Assembly (NCBI RefSeq): GCF_030730945.1
Contig: NZ_JAVAMS010000001.1
Coordinates: 310,001 to 374,000, forward strand
DNA from: Aurantiacibacter poecillastricola
GTDB taxonomy: Bacteria > Pseudomonadota > Alphaproteobacteria > Sphingomonadales > Sphingomonadaceae
DNA: 64,000 nucleotides
Reading direction: 5' to 3'
Below are positions 43,148 to 53,160 of the stretch, one piece after another. The notes under the pieces are model-generated. The model was given only the letters and a program-made list of their open reading frames with translations, was not told where the DNA came from and made no database searches. Made by a program: the position numbers and the translations under genes. Each line of letters opens with the position of its first letter. Position 1 is the stretch's first letter.

Positions 43148-44932
43148 TCAGTGATTGTCGCGCGGGACGCCCATGGTCTGGTCTATGCGCTGGTATTTCT
43201 CCGACCCTTCGAGGATCGCGCCTGTGTCGAGCTGGCCGACAAGACTGCGCTGGATTTCCTGCCACGGCGTCTGCGCGGCTGGATAGGGAAAGCCCCCCTT
43301 CGCCTCCAGTGCATCGCGCCGCCGCTGCAGTTCGGCCTCGTCCACCAGCAGGTTCACTTCGCCGCGCGCCAAATCAATTCGCAGGCGGTCGCCCGTCTCC
43401 ACAAGAGCCAGCCCGCCATTGGCCGCCGCCTCGGGAGAGGCGTTGAGGATGGAGGGACTGGCGGAGGTGCCCGACTGCCTGCCATCGCCAAGACAGGGCA
43501 GCGAATGCACGCCCTCGGTCAGCAGGTAGGACGGCGGGCGCATGTTCACCACTTCGGCGGCGCCCGGATAGCCGATCGGCCCGGCGCCGCGCATGATCAG
43601 CATGTGCCGGTCGGTGATGCCTAGCGAGGGATCGTCGATGCGGCGGTGGTAATCCTCCGGCCCGTCGAACACGATTACCGGGCCTTCGAAGGCGTCCGGA
43701 TCGTCCGGGTCGGAAAGATAGCGCTGGCGGAATTCGTCACCGATCACGCTGGTCTTCATGATCGCCGCATCGAACAGATTGCCGCTCAGCACGACGAAGC
43801 CTGCGTCCTTGCGGAGGGGATTGTCGAAGGTGCGGATAACGCGGTCGTCCTCGATCATCGCGCCTCGGCAATTCTCGCCGATAGTCCTGCCGTTGACGCT
43901 CCTGGCCTCCTCGCGGATCAGCCCCTGCCCCATCAACTGGGCGACCACAGCGGGAACCCCGCCTGCGCGGTAATAATCCTCTCCCAGATATTCCCCGGCA
44001 GGCTGCATGTTCACCAGCAGCGGCACCTTGTGGCCGTGGGTCTGCCAGTCCTTCAGCTCAAGCTCGACGCCCAGGTGCCGGGCGAGCGCGGCGAGGTGGA
44101 TCGGCGCATTGGTCGAACCGCCAATGGCGGAATTGACGGCGATGGCGTTGAGAAAGCTGTCGCGCGTCATGATGTCGGACGGCTTCAGGTCTTCCGCCAC
44201 CATTTCCACGATGCGCTTGCCGGTGAGGTAGGCGACTTCCTGGCGGTCGCGATAAGGCGCCGGGATTGCAGCGCTGCCGGGCAGCATCATGCCGAGCGCT
44301 TCGGCCAGCGAGTTCATCGTGGTGGCAGTGCCCATCGTGTTGCAATAGCCGGTGGACGGCGCGCTGCTCGCCACCAGCTTGACGAAGCCTGCATCGTCGA
44401 TCTCGCCCGCCGCGAGCATTTCGCGCGCTTTCCATACGATCGTGCCCGAACCGGTACGCTCGCCCGCGTGCCAGCCGTTCAGCATGGGGCCGACCGACAG
44501 CGCGATGGCAGGGATGTTCACCGTTGCTGCGGCTGACAGGCAGGCGGGCGTCGTCTTGTCGCAGCCCGTCGTCAGCACCACGCCATCGAGGGGATAGCCG
44601 TAGATGAGCTCGACCAGCGCGATATAGGCAAGGTTGCGATCCAGAGCGGCAGTGGGGCGCTTGCCGGTCTCCTGGATGGGGTGGACTGGAAACTCCAGCA
44701 CGATGCCGCCTGCCTCGCGAACGCCCTCCCGTATCCGCTCGGCGAGCACGAGATGGTGCCGGTTGCAGGGCGAAAGGTCGCTCACGGTCTGCGCGATGCC
44801 GATGATCGGCTTGCCCGATTGCAGTTCGGCGAGGCTCAGCCCGAAGTTCAGGTACCGCTCCAGGTACAGCGCCGTCATGTCGATATTGTCCGGGTTGTCG
44901 AACCAGGCCCGGCTGCGAAGCTTGCGTGTCAT
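43148..44932 (-). CDS. L-arabinonate dehydratase-like, IlvD/Edd family
   Basis: A 594-residue dehydratase paralogous to the XylD-like enzyme. Cluster cysteines are C56 (SPCNRHH), C124 (GCDKTTP) and C197 (GYCNTMG), with K126 as the expected metal-site lysine, which matches the [2Fe-2S] L-arabinonate dehydratase type. Its neighbours (arabinose dehydrogenase, AraD1-like, GntR) favour L-arabinonate, but related enzymes take D-galactonate, D-fuconate or D-xylonate. GGGAG precedes the ATG at 44,932. It is divergent from the FucP-like carrier, with an identical GntR-type site between them, and converges on the GntR gene with 4 bases between stops. Confidence 0.87.
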   Translation of the reverse strand: MTRKLRSRAWFDNPDNIDMTALYLERYLNFGLSLAELQSGKPIIGIAQTVSDLSPCNRHHLVLAERIREGVREAGGIVLEFPVHPIQETGKRPTAALDRNLAYIALVELIYGYPLDGVVLTTGCDKTTPACLSAAATVNIPAIALSVGPMLNGWHAGERTGSGTIVWKAREMLAAGEIDDAGFVKLVASSAPSTGYCNTMGTATTMNSLAEALGMMLPGSAAIPAPYRDRQEVAYLTGKRIVEMVAEDLKPSDIMTRDSFLNAIAVNSAIGGSTNAPIHLAALARHLGVELELKDWQTHGHKVPLLVNMQPAGEYLGEDYYRAGGVPAVVAQLMGQGLIREEARSVNGRTIGENCRGAMIEDDRVIRTFDNPLRKDAGFVVLSGNLFDAAIMKTSVIGDEFRQRYLSDPDDPDAFEGPVIVFDGPEDYHRRIDDPSLGITDRHMLIMRGAGPIGYPGAAEVVNMRPPSYLLTEGVHSLPCLGDGRQSGTSASPSILNASPEAAANGGLALVETGDRLRIDLARGEVNLLVDEAELQRRRDALEAKGGFPYPAAQTPWQEIQRSLVGQLDTGAILEGSEKYQRIDQTMGVPRDNH

Positions 44933-44980
44933 TATCGTCTCCCGCCGCGTGAGTGCTTGACCAGCGCGACCTTGGCCCGC

Positions 44981-44996
44981 ATTACTCCGACAAATA
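44981..44996. promoter_or_regulatory. GntR-type operator between arabinonate dehydratase and carrier genes
   Basis: ATTACTCCGACAAATA repeats the 42,267 site exactly. It lies 48 bases before the dehydratase start and 35 bases before the carrier start in a divergent promoter. Confidence 0.72.
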
Positions 44997-45031
44997 AGCG
45001 GATGGCAACCGCATGTGGGAGGTTTTGGAAA

Positions 45032-46315
45032 ATGGCGAGAACGCCCGATTACGTGGCAGCCGGGTCCGAGGGCACGGCGGGTTTCAATTACAAGCCAGCG
45101 CTTGCCCTGCTTGCTTCGCTCTTCTTCATGTGGGGCTTCATCACGGTCATCAACAACACGCTGCTGCCGCATCTGCGCAGCGTGTTCGAGCTGAACTATA
45201 CGGAGACCACGCTGATCGAGAGCGTATGGTTCATCGCCTATGGCGTGATGGGAATGCCGTCGGCCTTCCTGATCGAGCGGACGGGCTACAAGAAGGCGAT
45301 CATCATCGGCCTTGCCGTAATGGCGGCAGGGGCGCTGGGCATGGTGCCCGCCGCGCAGATCCCCTCCTACCCGGTCACGCTGTTCGCGCTGTTCGTGATA
45401 GCCAGCGGGATCACGCTGCTGCAGGTGGCGGCCAATCCATACGTCACCGTGATCGGTCCGCCCGAAAGCTCGGAATCACGCCTCACGCTGGTGCAGGCGT
45501 TCAACAGCTTCGGCACGTTCCTCGCGCCCTATTTCGGCGGCTACCTCATTCTCAGCCGCACCGTGGGCGGCACCTCGCTGGAGGGCACGCAGCTCACCCA
45601 GGCGGAACGTCTGGCCGACGCTCAGGCTACACAGTTACCTTACATCCTCGTCGCGATCGTGCTGGTCGTGATTGCCGTCATCATCTGGCGCTCCGACCTT
45701 CCCAAGCTGGGCAGCGCGACGAGCCGGGTCGCGCGCGAGGAGCGCAAGCACCTGTCGCTCTGGAAGCACCGCAATCTCGTCTGGGGCGTGCCTGCGATCT
45801 TCATCTACCTGATCGCCGAGATCGGGGTGGCGAACCTCTTCATCAACTTCGCCATCCTGCCCGAGATCGCCGGGATCACCCCGGCACAGGCGGCGAATTA
45901 TCTCGTGCTGCTGTGGGGCGGAATGATGGTCGGGCGGTTCGCCGGCGCATTCATCATGCGCAAGTTTCCAGCGGACAAGACCCTCGCCGCCTTCGCGCTC
46001 TTCGCCCTCATCGTCATGATCGGCGCGGCGACCGTCGAAGGGCCGCTGGCGATGTGGTGCCTGATCCTTGTCGGCCTTGGCCATTCGATCATGTTTCCCG
46101 CGATCTTCGCGATGGGCATCAAGGGACTTGGACCGCTGACCGAGGAGGCGTCCGGCCTGCTCATCACCGCCATAGCTGGCGGCGCGCTGGTCGTGGTGCA
46201 GGGCTGGCTTGCCGACATGTACGGGCTGCAGAACAGCTTCTGGCTCACGGTCGCTTGCGAGGTCTACATCATCTGGTATGCGCTTGCCGGATCGAAGCCG
46301 CGCCAGGCGGATTGA
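45032..46315 (+). CDS. FucP/GluP-like MFS sugar:proton symporter (FHS family)
   Basis: The 427-residue inner-membrane protein has twelve predicted helices and FHS landmarks: [18 protein letters not shown] in helix 1, [35 protein letters not shown] and [14 protein letters not shown]. Related carriers take fucose, galactose, glucose or arabinose. Its position in the GntR-site promoter facing the arabinonate dehydratase points to L-arabinose. GGGAGG lies nine bases before ATG 45,032. It belongs to a different family from the XylE-like carrier, so the two pentoses likely have separate uptake. Confidence 0.85.
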   Translation: MARTPDYVAAGSEGTAGFNYKPALALLASLFFMWGFITVINNTLLPHLRSVFELNYTETTLIESVWFIAYGVMGMPSAFLIERTGYKKAIIIGLAVMAAGALGMVPAAQIPSYPVTLFALFVIASGITLLQVAANPYVTVIGPPESSESRLTLVQAFNSFGTFLAPYFGGYLILSRTVGGTSLEGTQLTQAERLADAQATQLPYILVAIVLVVIAVIIWRSDLPKLGSATSRVAREERKHLSLWKHRNLVWGVPAIFIYLIAEIGVANLFINFAILPEIAGITPAQAANYLVLLWGGMMVGRFAGAFIMRKFPADKTLAAFALFALIVMIGAATVEGPLAMWCLILVGLGHSIMFPAIFAMGIKGLGPLTEEASGLLITAIAGGALVVVQGWLADMYGLQNSFWLTVACEVYIIWYALAGSKPRQAD

Positions 46316-46328
46316 TAGCGGTGCATGC

Positions 46329-46357
46329 CCGCGCGACAGGTTCACCCCGTCGCGCGG
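46329..46357 (+). terminator. Hairpin after the FucP-like carrier gene
   Basis: CCGCGCGAC and GTCGCGCGG form a perfect 9-bp stem around an 11-base loop, 13 bases after the carrier stop. It separates the carrier from the following SDR gene; no T-run is seen. Confidence 0.55.
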
Positions 46358-46394
46358 TCCATTCGACATTCATGCGAATGAGAGGACACCGGAT

Positions 46395-47081
46395 ATGAGT
46401 GAGAAGACAGCCATCGTCATCGGCGCATCGCGCGGCATCGGCCTCGGCCTGACGAAGGAACTGGCCCGCCGCGGCTACAAGGTCATCGCCACGCAACGCG
46501 GCGAGAGCGAGGGATTGCGTGAAGCTGCAAGGCAATACGAACCCGCGATCGAGATCGCAAAATGCGACGTGACCGACAAGAACAGTGTCGCCGGACTGAA
46601 AGGCAAGTGCGGGGATGGCTCGGTCGACCTGCTGATCGTCAATGCCGGGGTCTGGGGCCCGCAGGACCAATCGCTCGAGGATCTGGATCGCGAAAAGATG
46701 GCCGATATCATCGAGACGAACGCCATCGGCCCCGCCCACGCCGCCCTCGCCCTGCTGCCGCTGCTGAAGAAGGGCGGCACGGTGGGAATGATGACCAGCA
46801 AGATGGGCTCCATCGCCGATTCCTCCGGCGGGACGAACTACTACCGCGTGAGCAAGGTGGCGCAGAACATGCTGTCGCGCTCGCTGTTCGAGCAGCATGC
46901 GAAGGATCGCGGCGTAGGCGTACTTTCGCTGCATCCTGGCTGGGTGCAGACCGACATGGGCGGGCCCAACGCGCTGATCGACGTGGATACGAGCGTGAAT
47001 GGCCTGCTCGATGTGCTCGAGAACGAGAGCGAGCCGCGCCATGCCTTCATCGCCTATGACGGGCAGACGGTGCCGTGGTAG
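46395..47081 (+). CDS. Short-chain dehydrogenase/reductase of unknown substrate
   Basis: This 228-residue SDR has the cofactor loop VIGASRGIGLGL at the N terminus, VNAGVW in place of NNAG, and the catalytic tyrosine/lysine in YYRVSKVAQN with an upstream serine in MTSKMGSIADSS. The C-terminal LHPGWVQTDMGGPNA matches the C-factor-like/carbonyl-reductase type of SDR. The preceding hairpin suggests its own promoter. A link to the pentose genes is not shown by the sequence. Confidence 0.8.
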   Translation: MSEKTAIVIGASRGIGLGLTKELARRGYKVIATQRGESEGLREAARQYEPAIEIAKCDVTDKNSVAGLKGKCGDGSVDLLIVNAGVWGPQDQSLEDLDREKMADIIETNAIGPAHAALALLPLLKKGGTVGMMTSKMGSIADSSGGTNYYRVSKVAQNMLSRSLFEQHAKDRGVGVLSLHPGWVQTDMGGPNALIDVDTSVNGLLDVLENESEPRHAFIAYDGQTVPW

Positions 47082-47125
47082 ACACGCTCAGCCGTTAGGT
47101 GATGCAGACCGGATAAGCCGGGCCG

Positions 47126-47148
47126 CCGCAGCGCGAACCGCGCTGCGG
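47126..47148. terminator. Bidirectional hairpin between SDR and malic enzyme genes
   Basis: CCGCAGCGCG and CGCGCTGCGG form a perfect 10-bp stem with a 3-base loop between two convergent genes. No T-run is visible, but position and stability fit a shared terminator. Confidence 0.65.
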
Positions 47149-47161
47149 GGCCGGGTCAATG

Positions 47162-49423
47162 TCACCCCACGATGCCCGCGCTGGCCAGCACGGCCAGCGT
47201 CAGCACGTCTGGCGCGATGGAGGTCATGGGAGCGATCTGCACCGGCTTTTCCGAACCGATCAGCATCGGCCCGATGGTGGCATCGCCCGACAATTCGCGC
47301 AGCAGCTTGGCCGAGAGGTTCGCGCTCTGCAGGCCCGGCATGATGAGCACGTTGGCCGGGCCCGACAGCCGGCTGAAGGGATAGAGCGCCATCACCTTGG
47401 GATTGAGCGCGGCGTCGGGTGCCATCTCGCCTTCATATTCGAAGCCCGGATCTTCCTTGTCCAGCAGGTGCACGGCATCGCGAATATTGCCCAGCCACTG
47501 GCCCGACGGATTGCCGAAGGTGGAATAGGACAGGAAGGCGACGCGCGGCTCGTGACCCATTCGGCGGGCAACGGCAGCGGTTTCCTTGGCGATGTACGCC
47601 AGTTCCTCGGCCGTCGGTCGTTCGTTGATCGTCGTGTCGGCAAGGAAGGTGGTGTGGTTCTTGCCCAGCACCATGTGAATACCGAAAGGCGTCGCGCCTT
47701 CCTTGGGATCGATTACCCTCGAGATTTCCCGCGCGGACTGGGCGAAAGTGCGGGTGAGGCCGGTGATCATGGCATCGCCCTTGTCCAGCGCCACCAGAAG
47801 CGCGGCGAACACGTTGCGCTCCTGATTCACCATGCGGCGCACATCGCGCTCGGTATAGCCGCGGCGTTGCAGGCGCTTGTAGAGATACTCCACCATCTCC
47901 TCGATACCGTCGTAATTGTAGGAGTTGGCGATCTCGTAGCTTTCGGGATCGTCCACCTGCAGCTCGCGCAGTTTGTCCATCACCCGTTCGGTGCGCCCGA
48001 CGAGGATGGGCGTGCCATAGCCGAAATCGCGGAACTGGATTGCGGCGCGCAGGGCGACGTCCTCCTCCGCCTCGGCAAAGACCATGCGCTTGGGATTGGC
48101 CTTGGCATCCTCGTACACACGCGTCAGCGCGGCGGTGGTGGGGTTGAGGCGGCTGCGCAGCCTCAGCGTGTATTCGTCGAAATCCTCGATCGCGTCCTGC
48201 GCGACGCCCGAATCCATCGCTGCCCTGGCGACGGCGCAACTGACACGCTCCATCAGGCGGGGGTCGAATGGCGCGGGGATGATGTACTCGCGGCCGAACT
48301 GGTGGTTCATCCCGTAGGCGGCGGCAACCTCGTCCGGTACGCGCTCGCGCGCCAGTTCCGCGATGGCGCGGGCGGCGGCGACTTTCATCTCCTCGTTGAT
48401 GGCGGTCGCCCGCACGTCCAGCGCGCCGCGGAAGATGAAGGGGAAGCCCAGCACGTTGTTGACCTGGTTGGGAAAGTCGCTGCGCCCCGTCGCGATGATG
48501 GCATCGGGCCGCACGCGCTTCGCCTCGTCCGGCATGATCTCGGGCACGGGATTGGCCATGGCGAAGATGATGGGCTGGTCGGCCATGTGCTCCACCCATT
48601 CGGGCTTCAGCGCGCCTGCCGCCGACAGGCCAAGGAAGATGTCTGCGCCCTTCAGCGCTTCTTCCAGGCTGCGCGCCTCGGTGGGCACCGCATGCGCGCT
48701 CTTCCACTGGTCGACATTGTCGCGGCCCGGATAGATCGGGCCCGAACGGTCGCACACGATCACGTTCTCATGCGGCACACCGACGGACTTGATGAGCGCG
48801 GTGCAGGCGAGCGCCGAGGCACCTGCACCGTTCACCACCACCTTGCAATCCTTCAGCTTGCGCCCGGTCAGGTGCGCTGCATTGATAAGACCGGCAGCAG
48901 CGATGATCGCGGTACCGTGTTGGTCGTCATGCATGACCGGAATCTTCATGCGTTCGCGCAGCGCCTGCTCGATGATGAAGCATTCTGGCGCACGGATATC
49001 TTCGAGGTTGATGCCGCCAAAGCTCGGCTCCATCAGCGCAACGGCCTCGATGAAGGCTTCCGGATCCTCGGTATCGAGTTCGATATCGATCGAATCGACG
49101 TCGGCAAAACGCTTGAACAGCACCGCCTTGCCTTCCATCACCGGCTTCGATGCAAGGGCGCCGAGATTGCCCAGGCCAAGGATAGCGGTACCATTGGAAA
49201 TCACCGCAACAAGGTTCGAGCGGGCGGTATATTTCGCCGCGAGAGAGGGGTCGCGCGCAATCTCTTCCACCGGCACCGCAACGCCGGGGGAATAGGCGAG
49301 GCTGAGGTCGCGCTGCGTCGTCATCGGCTTGGAGGCGATGATCTCGATCTTACCGGGGCGGATCGTCTCGTGGTAGAAAAGGGCTTCACGAGCGGTAAAG
49401 CTGGTATTCTGTTCGTCGGCCAA
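47162..49423 (-). CDS. maeB: NADP-dependent malic enzyme with phosphotransacetylase-like domain
   Basis: The 753-residue protein decarboxylates malate to pyruvate. The N-terminal malic domain (SLAYSPGVAVPVEEIARDP, LAAKYTARSNLVAVISNGTAILGLGN) and NAD(P)-binding domain (VVNGAGASALACTALIKSVG, ALKGADIFLGLSAAGALKPE) occupy about residues 1-430. The rest resembles phosphotransacetylase, which in this class is regulatory and binds acetyl-CoA without transferase activity. Start TTG at 49,423 is chosen because GGGAG lies seven bases upstream and no ATG or GTG fits the conserved N terminus. It is divergent from mutS. It would help turn the C4 acids made by the pentose pathways into pyruvate. Confidence 0.92.
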   Translation of the reverse strand: MADEQNTSFTAREALFYHETIRPGKIEIIASKPMTTQRDLSLAYSPGVAVPVEEIARDPSLAAKYTARSNLVAVISNGTAILGLGNLGALASKPVMEGKAVLFKRFADVDSIDIELDTEDPEAFIEAVALMEPSFGGINLEDIRAPECFIIEQALRERMKIPVMHDDQHGTAIIAAAGLINAAHLTGRKLKDCKVVVNGAGASALACTALIKSVGVPHENVIVCDRSGPIYPGRDNVDQWKSAHAVPTEARSLEEALKGADIFLGLSAAGALKPEWVEHMADQPIIFAMANPVPEIMPDEAKRVRPDAIIATGRSDFPNQVNNVLGFPFIFRGALDVRATAINEEMKVAAARAIAELARERVPDEVAAAYGMNHQFGREYIIPAPFDPRLMERVSCAVARAAMDSGVAQDAIEDFDEYTLRLRSRLNPTTAALTRVYEDAKANPKRMVFAEAEEDVALRAAIQFRDFGYGTPILVGRTERVMDKLRELQVDDPESYEIANSYNYDGIEEMVEYLYKRLQRRGYTERDVRRMVNQERNVFAALLVALDKGDAMITGLTRTFAQSAREISRVIDPKEGATPFGIHMVLGKNHTTFLADTTINERPTAEELAYIAKETAAVARRMGHEPRVAFLSYSTFGNPSGQWLGNIRDAVHLLDKEDPGFEYEGEMAPDAALNPKVMALYPFSRLSGPANVLIMPGLQSANLSAKLLRELSGDATIGPMLIGSEKPVQIAPMTSIAPDVLTLAVLASAGIVG

Positions 49424-49537
49424 GCGTAATCTCCCTTTGCGGCCCCGCCATAGAGCGCGATTCCATGCGGCGATAGGGGAAAGCGGGCCTTGCTGCCCTT
49501 CCCGAATCGACCACCATCGCTGTAACCCGGCCGCTTC

Positions 49538-52147
49538 ATGGCCAGTTCCGCAACCCCGATGATGCAGCAATATCTCGGCCTTAAGGCAGAGGCGGGCGAT
49601 TGCCTGCTGTTCTACCGCATGGGCGATTTCTTCGAGCTGTTCTTCGACGATGCAAAACGGGCCGCTGCCGTACTCGACATCGCGCTAACCACGCGCGGCG
49701 AGCATGACGGCACGCCGGTTCCCATGTGCGGGGTGCCGGTCCACTCTGCGGAGAGCTACCTTGCACGGCTGATCCGCGCCGGGTGCCGCGTCGCCATCGC
49801 CGAACAGGTGGAAACCCCGGAGGAGGCGAAGGAGCGCGCGAAACGCGAGGGGTCGCCCGTGTCCAAGGCACTGGTGCAGCGCGATATCGTGCGCTTCGTG
49901 ACGGCAGGCACGCTGACCGAGGAAGCGCTGCTCGAACCGCGCCGCGCCAACATGCTGGCCGCCGTGTGTGAGCTTCGCGGCACCTGCGGCGTCGCGGCCT
50001 GCGACATCTCCACTGGTGCGATGAGCCTCGAGGAATGCGAGCCGCAACGCTTGCCCGCCATCCTCGCTCGCATCGGAGCCAGCGAAGTGGTCGCGCCCGA
50101 AGGCTGGGACGACATGCCGTTCGATGCGGTGGCGCGCCCTCGCGGTGACTTTGCCAGCGATGATGGCGAGAAGCGGTTGAAGGCCATCCACGGCGTCGCG
50201 ACGCTGGACGGGTTCGGCCAGTTTACCCGCGCGATGCTGGCGGCGGCGGGCGGCCTCGTCGCCTATCTCGAACATGCCGGGCGCGGCGAGTTGCCGCTGC
50301 TGTTGCCGCCGCAATTGCGGGCAGGCGGCGCGCACATGGCGATGGACGAGGCGACCAGGGCCAGCCTTGAGATCCTCGCCAGCCAGCAGGGCGGGCGAAC
50401 AAACTCGCTGATCGCCGCGATCGACCGCTGCGTGACGGGAGCAGGCGCACGGCAACTGGCAGAGGATCTCTCCGCCCCGCTGGCCGAGCGGCCCACGATC
50501 GAGGCGCGGCTGGCGCTTGTGGGCTACATCCTCGCCGACCCGCTGCTGCGCGGCGACCTGCGCACCATGCTGCGCGGCCTACCCGATATCGGGCGCGCGC
50601 TTGGCCGGCTGGTCGCCGGGCGAGGGTCTCCGCGCGACCTCGGACAGATACGTGACGGATTGGGCGAATCGCGGCGCATCCACGATTTGTTGCGCGCAAA
50701 GGCGGACCGCCCCGCCCTGCTCGAGGCGCTGTTGCCCGATCTTTCCGGCCATGCCGAGCTGACCGACCTGCTAAGCCACGCGCTTGTTCCCTCGCCGCCG
50801 ACCGAGCGGCAATCGGGCGGCTATATCGCCGAGGGTTACGACGCCGCGCTTGACGAATTGCGCGAGGTTTCGGGCAATGCCCGCCGCGCCATCGCCGCGA
50901 TGGAAGCGCGCTACCGCGAGGAAACCGCCACGCCCTCGCTCAAGATCAGGCACAACGGCGTGCTCGGCTATTTCATCGAGGTGCCGAGCAGGCACGCCGA
51001 CAAGCTGATGGAGGCCGATAGCGGCTTCACCCATCGCCAGACGATGGCGAACGCGGTGCGCTTCAACTCGCTTACCCTGCACGAGGAAGCGAGCCGCATT
51101 GCCGAAGCGGGCGGGCGCGCACTGGCGGCGGAGGAGGCGCATTTCGAGGAACTGGTGGAGCGCGTGGCTGCTAGGCGCGAAGCTATCGCCGCAACGGCAG
51201 CGGCGCTCGCGAGACTGGACGTCGCGGCAGGACAGGCCGAGCGGGCGAGCGATGGCGAATGGTGTCGTCCTGCCATCGCCGACGAGCCGGTGCTCGCCAT
51301 CGAGGCAGGCCTTCACCCCGTAGTGGAAGCGGCACTGGCGACCAGCCGCGAGCGCTTCGTGGCGAATGACTGCTCGCTGTCCGAGAGCGATCGGCTGTGG
51401 CTGGTGGGCGGTCCGAACATGGGCGGCAAGTCCACTTTCCTGCGGCAGAACGCGCTGATCGTGCTGATGGCGCAGGCAGGCGGCTTCGTACCCGCACGCT
51501 CTGCCACAATCGGCCTTGTCGACCAGATGTTCAGCCGGGTTGGTGCGGCGGACAACCTCGCTCGCGGCCGCTCGACCTTCATGGTGGAGATGGTGGAGAC
51601 CGCCGCCATCCTCAGCCAGGCGACGGAGCGCAGCTTCGTGATCCTCGACGAGGTGGGGCGCGGCACCAGCACTTATGACGGCCTCGCGCTGGCATGGGCG
51701 GTGGCGGAGGCGATACACGAGACCAATCGCTCGCGCTGCCTGTTCGCGACCCATTACCACGAGATGGCACGTCTGGCCGAGACCTGCGAAGCGTTAAGCC
51801 TGCATCACGTCAGGGCGAAGGAATGGAAGGGCGATCTCGTGCTGCTGCACGAACTGGCGGAGGGAGCGGCGGATCGCTCCTACGGCCTTGCCGTCGCCAA
51901 GCTGGCGGGCGTTCCGCCTCCCGTGGTCAAGCGGGCGCGCAGTGTGCTGGACAAGCTGGAAAAGGGTCGCGCTGAAACGGGCGGACTGGCCGCGGGCCTC
52001 GGCGAGCTGCCGCTGTTTGCAGCGGCGCTGCAGGCCGAGGAGAAAGAAGGCGATACCCTGCGTGAAAAGCTCGAGGGCATCGATGTCGACGCCCTCTCAC
52101 CGCGCGAGGCGCTGGATCTGCTCTATGAATTGAAGCGGGAAATCTGA
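49538..52147 (+). CDS. mutS: DNA mismatch repair protein MutS
   Basis: The 869-residue protein is full length for the family. The mismatch-reading Phe-x-Glu lies in RMGDFFELF near residue 32. The C-terminal ATPase has the P-loop GGPNMGGKSTFLRQ, the Walker B block FVILDEVGRGTSTYDG and the histidine in ATHYHEMARL. It recognises mismatches as a dimer and recruits MutL. It is divergent from maeB and ends 18 bases from the convergent small gene at 52,166. Confidence 0.97.
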   Translation: MASSATPMMQQYLGLKAEAGDCLLFYRMGDFFELFFDDAKRAAAVLDIALTTRGEHDGTPVPMCGVPVHSAESYLARLIRAGCRVAIAEQVETPEEAKERAKREGSPVSKALVQRDIVRFVTAGTLTEEALLEPRRANMLAAVCELRGTCGVAACDISTGAMSLEECEPQRLPAILARIGASEVVAPEGWDDMPFDAVARPRGDFASDDGEKRLKAIHGVATLDGFGQFTRAMLAAAGGLVAYLEHAGRGELPLLLPPQLRAGGAHMAMDEATRASLEILASQQGGRTNSLIAAIDRCVTGAGARQLAEDLSAPLAERPTIEARLALVGYILADPLLRGDLRTMLRGLPDIGRALGRLVAGRGSPRDLGQIRDGLGESRRIHDLLRAKADRPALLEALLPDLSGHAELTDLLSHALVPSPPTERQSGGYIAEGYDAALDELREVSGNARRAIAAMEARYREETATPSLKIRHNGVLGYFIEVPSRHADKLMEADSGFTHRQTMANAVRFNSLTLHEEASRIAEAGGRALAAEEAHFEELVERVAARREAIAATAAALARLDVAAGQAERASDGEWCRPAIADEPVLAIEAGLHPVVEAALATSRERFVANDCSLSESDRLWLVGGPNMGGKSTFLRQNALIVLMAQAGGFVPARSATIGLVDQMFSRVGAADNLARGRSTFMVEMVETAAILSQATERSFVILDEVGRGTSTYDGLALAWAVAEAIHETNRSRCLFATHYHEMARLAETCEALSLHHVRAKEWKGDLVLLHELAEGAADRSYGLAVAKLAGVPPPVVKRARSVLDKLEKGRAETGGLAAGLGELPLFAAALQAEEKEGDTLREKLEGIDVDALSPREALDLLYELKREI

Positions 52148-52165
52148 CCGGCCGAGTTCAGGCAA

Positions 52166-52522
52166 TCAGGTCCCGTCCCCGCGCAGGCCATCGGGCTTGT
52201 TCGCCTTGCCCAGCTTGTCGACATTGTCGTCGTGATTAGGCTCACCCGCATAGGCGCGCATGTCGATGCGGCCCGAACTCTCCATGTCACGCATGTGATC
52301 GATGGTGTCCTGTGTCGAATCATTCATCAGGTCCGTCTTGTTCGGACCCTTCTCGCTTTCGGTGGGCATCTGCGTATTGACCGTGGTGCGGCGCGCCTCT
52401 TCCGAGATTTCCTGCGCCTGCATGCGGTGATCGTCCTGCTCGTCATTGTGCATTTCCGGCGCGAGGTCGGCCATGCGCTCTTCCTTCGATTCGGGCTGCT
52501 CGTTGTTCTTCTGATCGCTCAT
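52166..52522 (-). CDS. Small hydrophilic acidic protein of unknown function
   Basis: The 118-residue protein is rich in Asp, Glu, Asn, Gln and Met, has no membrane segment or signal peptide and is probably largely disordered. AGGAG precedes the ATG. No family was recognised. It lies on the opposite strand to mutS, tail to tail, and upstream of the cobalamin adenosyltransferase gene's 3' end, without overlap. The composition suggests a soluble stress-type protein, but that is only an impression. Confidence 0.6.
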   Translation of the reverse strand: MSDQKNNEQPESKEERMADLAPEMHNDEQDDHRMQAQEISEEARRTTVNTQMPTESEKGPNKTDLMNDSTQDTIDHMRDMESSGRIDMRAYAGEPNHDDNVDKLGKANKPDGLRGDGT

Positions 52523-52578
52523 GGGAAACTCCTTTGCCCTCTCAACGGATGGCGGCTGGAGCAGGTTCCATTCCGGGC

Positions 52579-53160
52579 CTAGCGATTGCCGCCGGGTACC
52601 CAGTTGACGTCGCCCCGCCCCTCGTCATTGGCGATGCGGGCAGCGACGAACAGCCAGTCGGACAGACGATTGATGTAGGCAAGAGCCGCAGGGTTCACCG
52701 GCTCGACTTCAGCCAGCGCCGTCATGCCCCGCTCGGCCCGGCGAGTAATGGTGCGAGCATGATGCAGCCGTGCGGCCAGCTCGCAGCCGCCGGGCAGCAC
52801 GAAGCTGCTGAGCGGCTCCAGCTTTTCATTCATCGCGTCGATGCGCTTCTCGATATGATCGACCTGTGCGGAGACGATGCGCAGCACCATTTCTGAAGGT
52901 TCGAAATCCTCGCCGCCCACCTCTCCCAACGGGGTTGCGAGATCGGCCCCGAGGTCGAACAGGTCGTTCTGAAAGCGCCTCAGGTCGTCCCTAAGTGTCC
53001 CCTCGGCCTCCACACACGCCCAGCCGAGCGCGGCGTTCGCCTCGTCCACATCGCCTACCGCCTGCAGGCGAGGCGCGTGCTTGGGCAACCGAGATCCGTC
53101 GACGAGGCCGGTCGTGCCCTCGTCCCCGGTGCGGGTGTAGATCTTGTTGAGCCTGACCAC
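52579..53160 (-). CDS. Cob(I)alamin adenosyltransferase, PduO/MMAB type
   Basis: The 193-residue enzyme transfers the adenosyl group of ATP to cob(I)alamin. The N-terminal ATP-binding segment IYTRTGDEGTTGLVDGSRLPK and the SSFVLPGG and RRAERGMTAL blocks are characteristic. It starts at GTG directly after the stop of the HIG1 gene with no base between, so translation is probably coupled. It is the last of three genes, GluQ-RS, HIG1 and this one. Confidence 0.92.
   Translation of the reverse strand: MVRLNKIYTRTGDEGTTGLVDGSRLPKHAPRLQAVGDVDEANAALGWACVEAEGTLRDDLRRFQNDLFDLGADLATPLGEVGGEDFEPSEMVLRIVSAQVDHIEKRIDAMNEKLEPLSSFVLPGGCELAARLHHARTITRRAERGMTALAEVEPVNPAALAYINRLSDWLFVAARIANDEGRGDVNWVPGGNR

Noticed and set aside
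39292..44932. The arabinose set read as a D-galactose De Ley-Doudoroff pathway
   Set aside because: The dehydrogenase and dehydratase types could take galactose, but no 2-keto-3-deoxy-6-phosphogalactonate aldolase or kinase is present, while an AraD1-like gene and arabinofuranosidases are.
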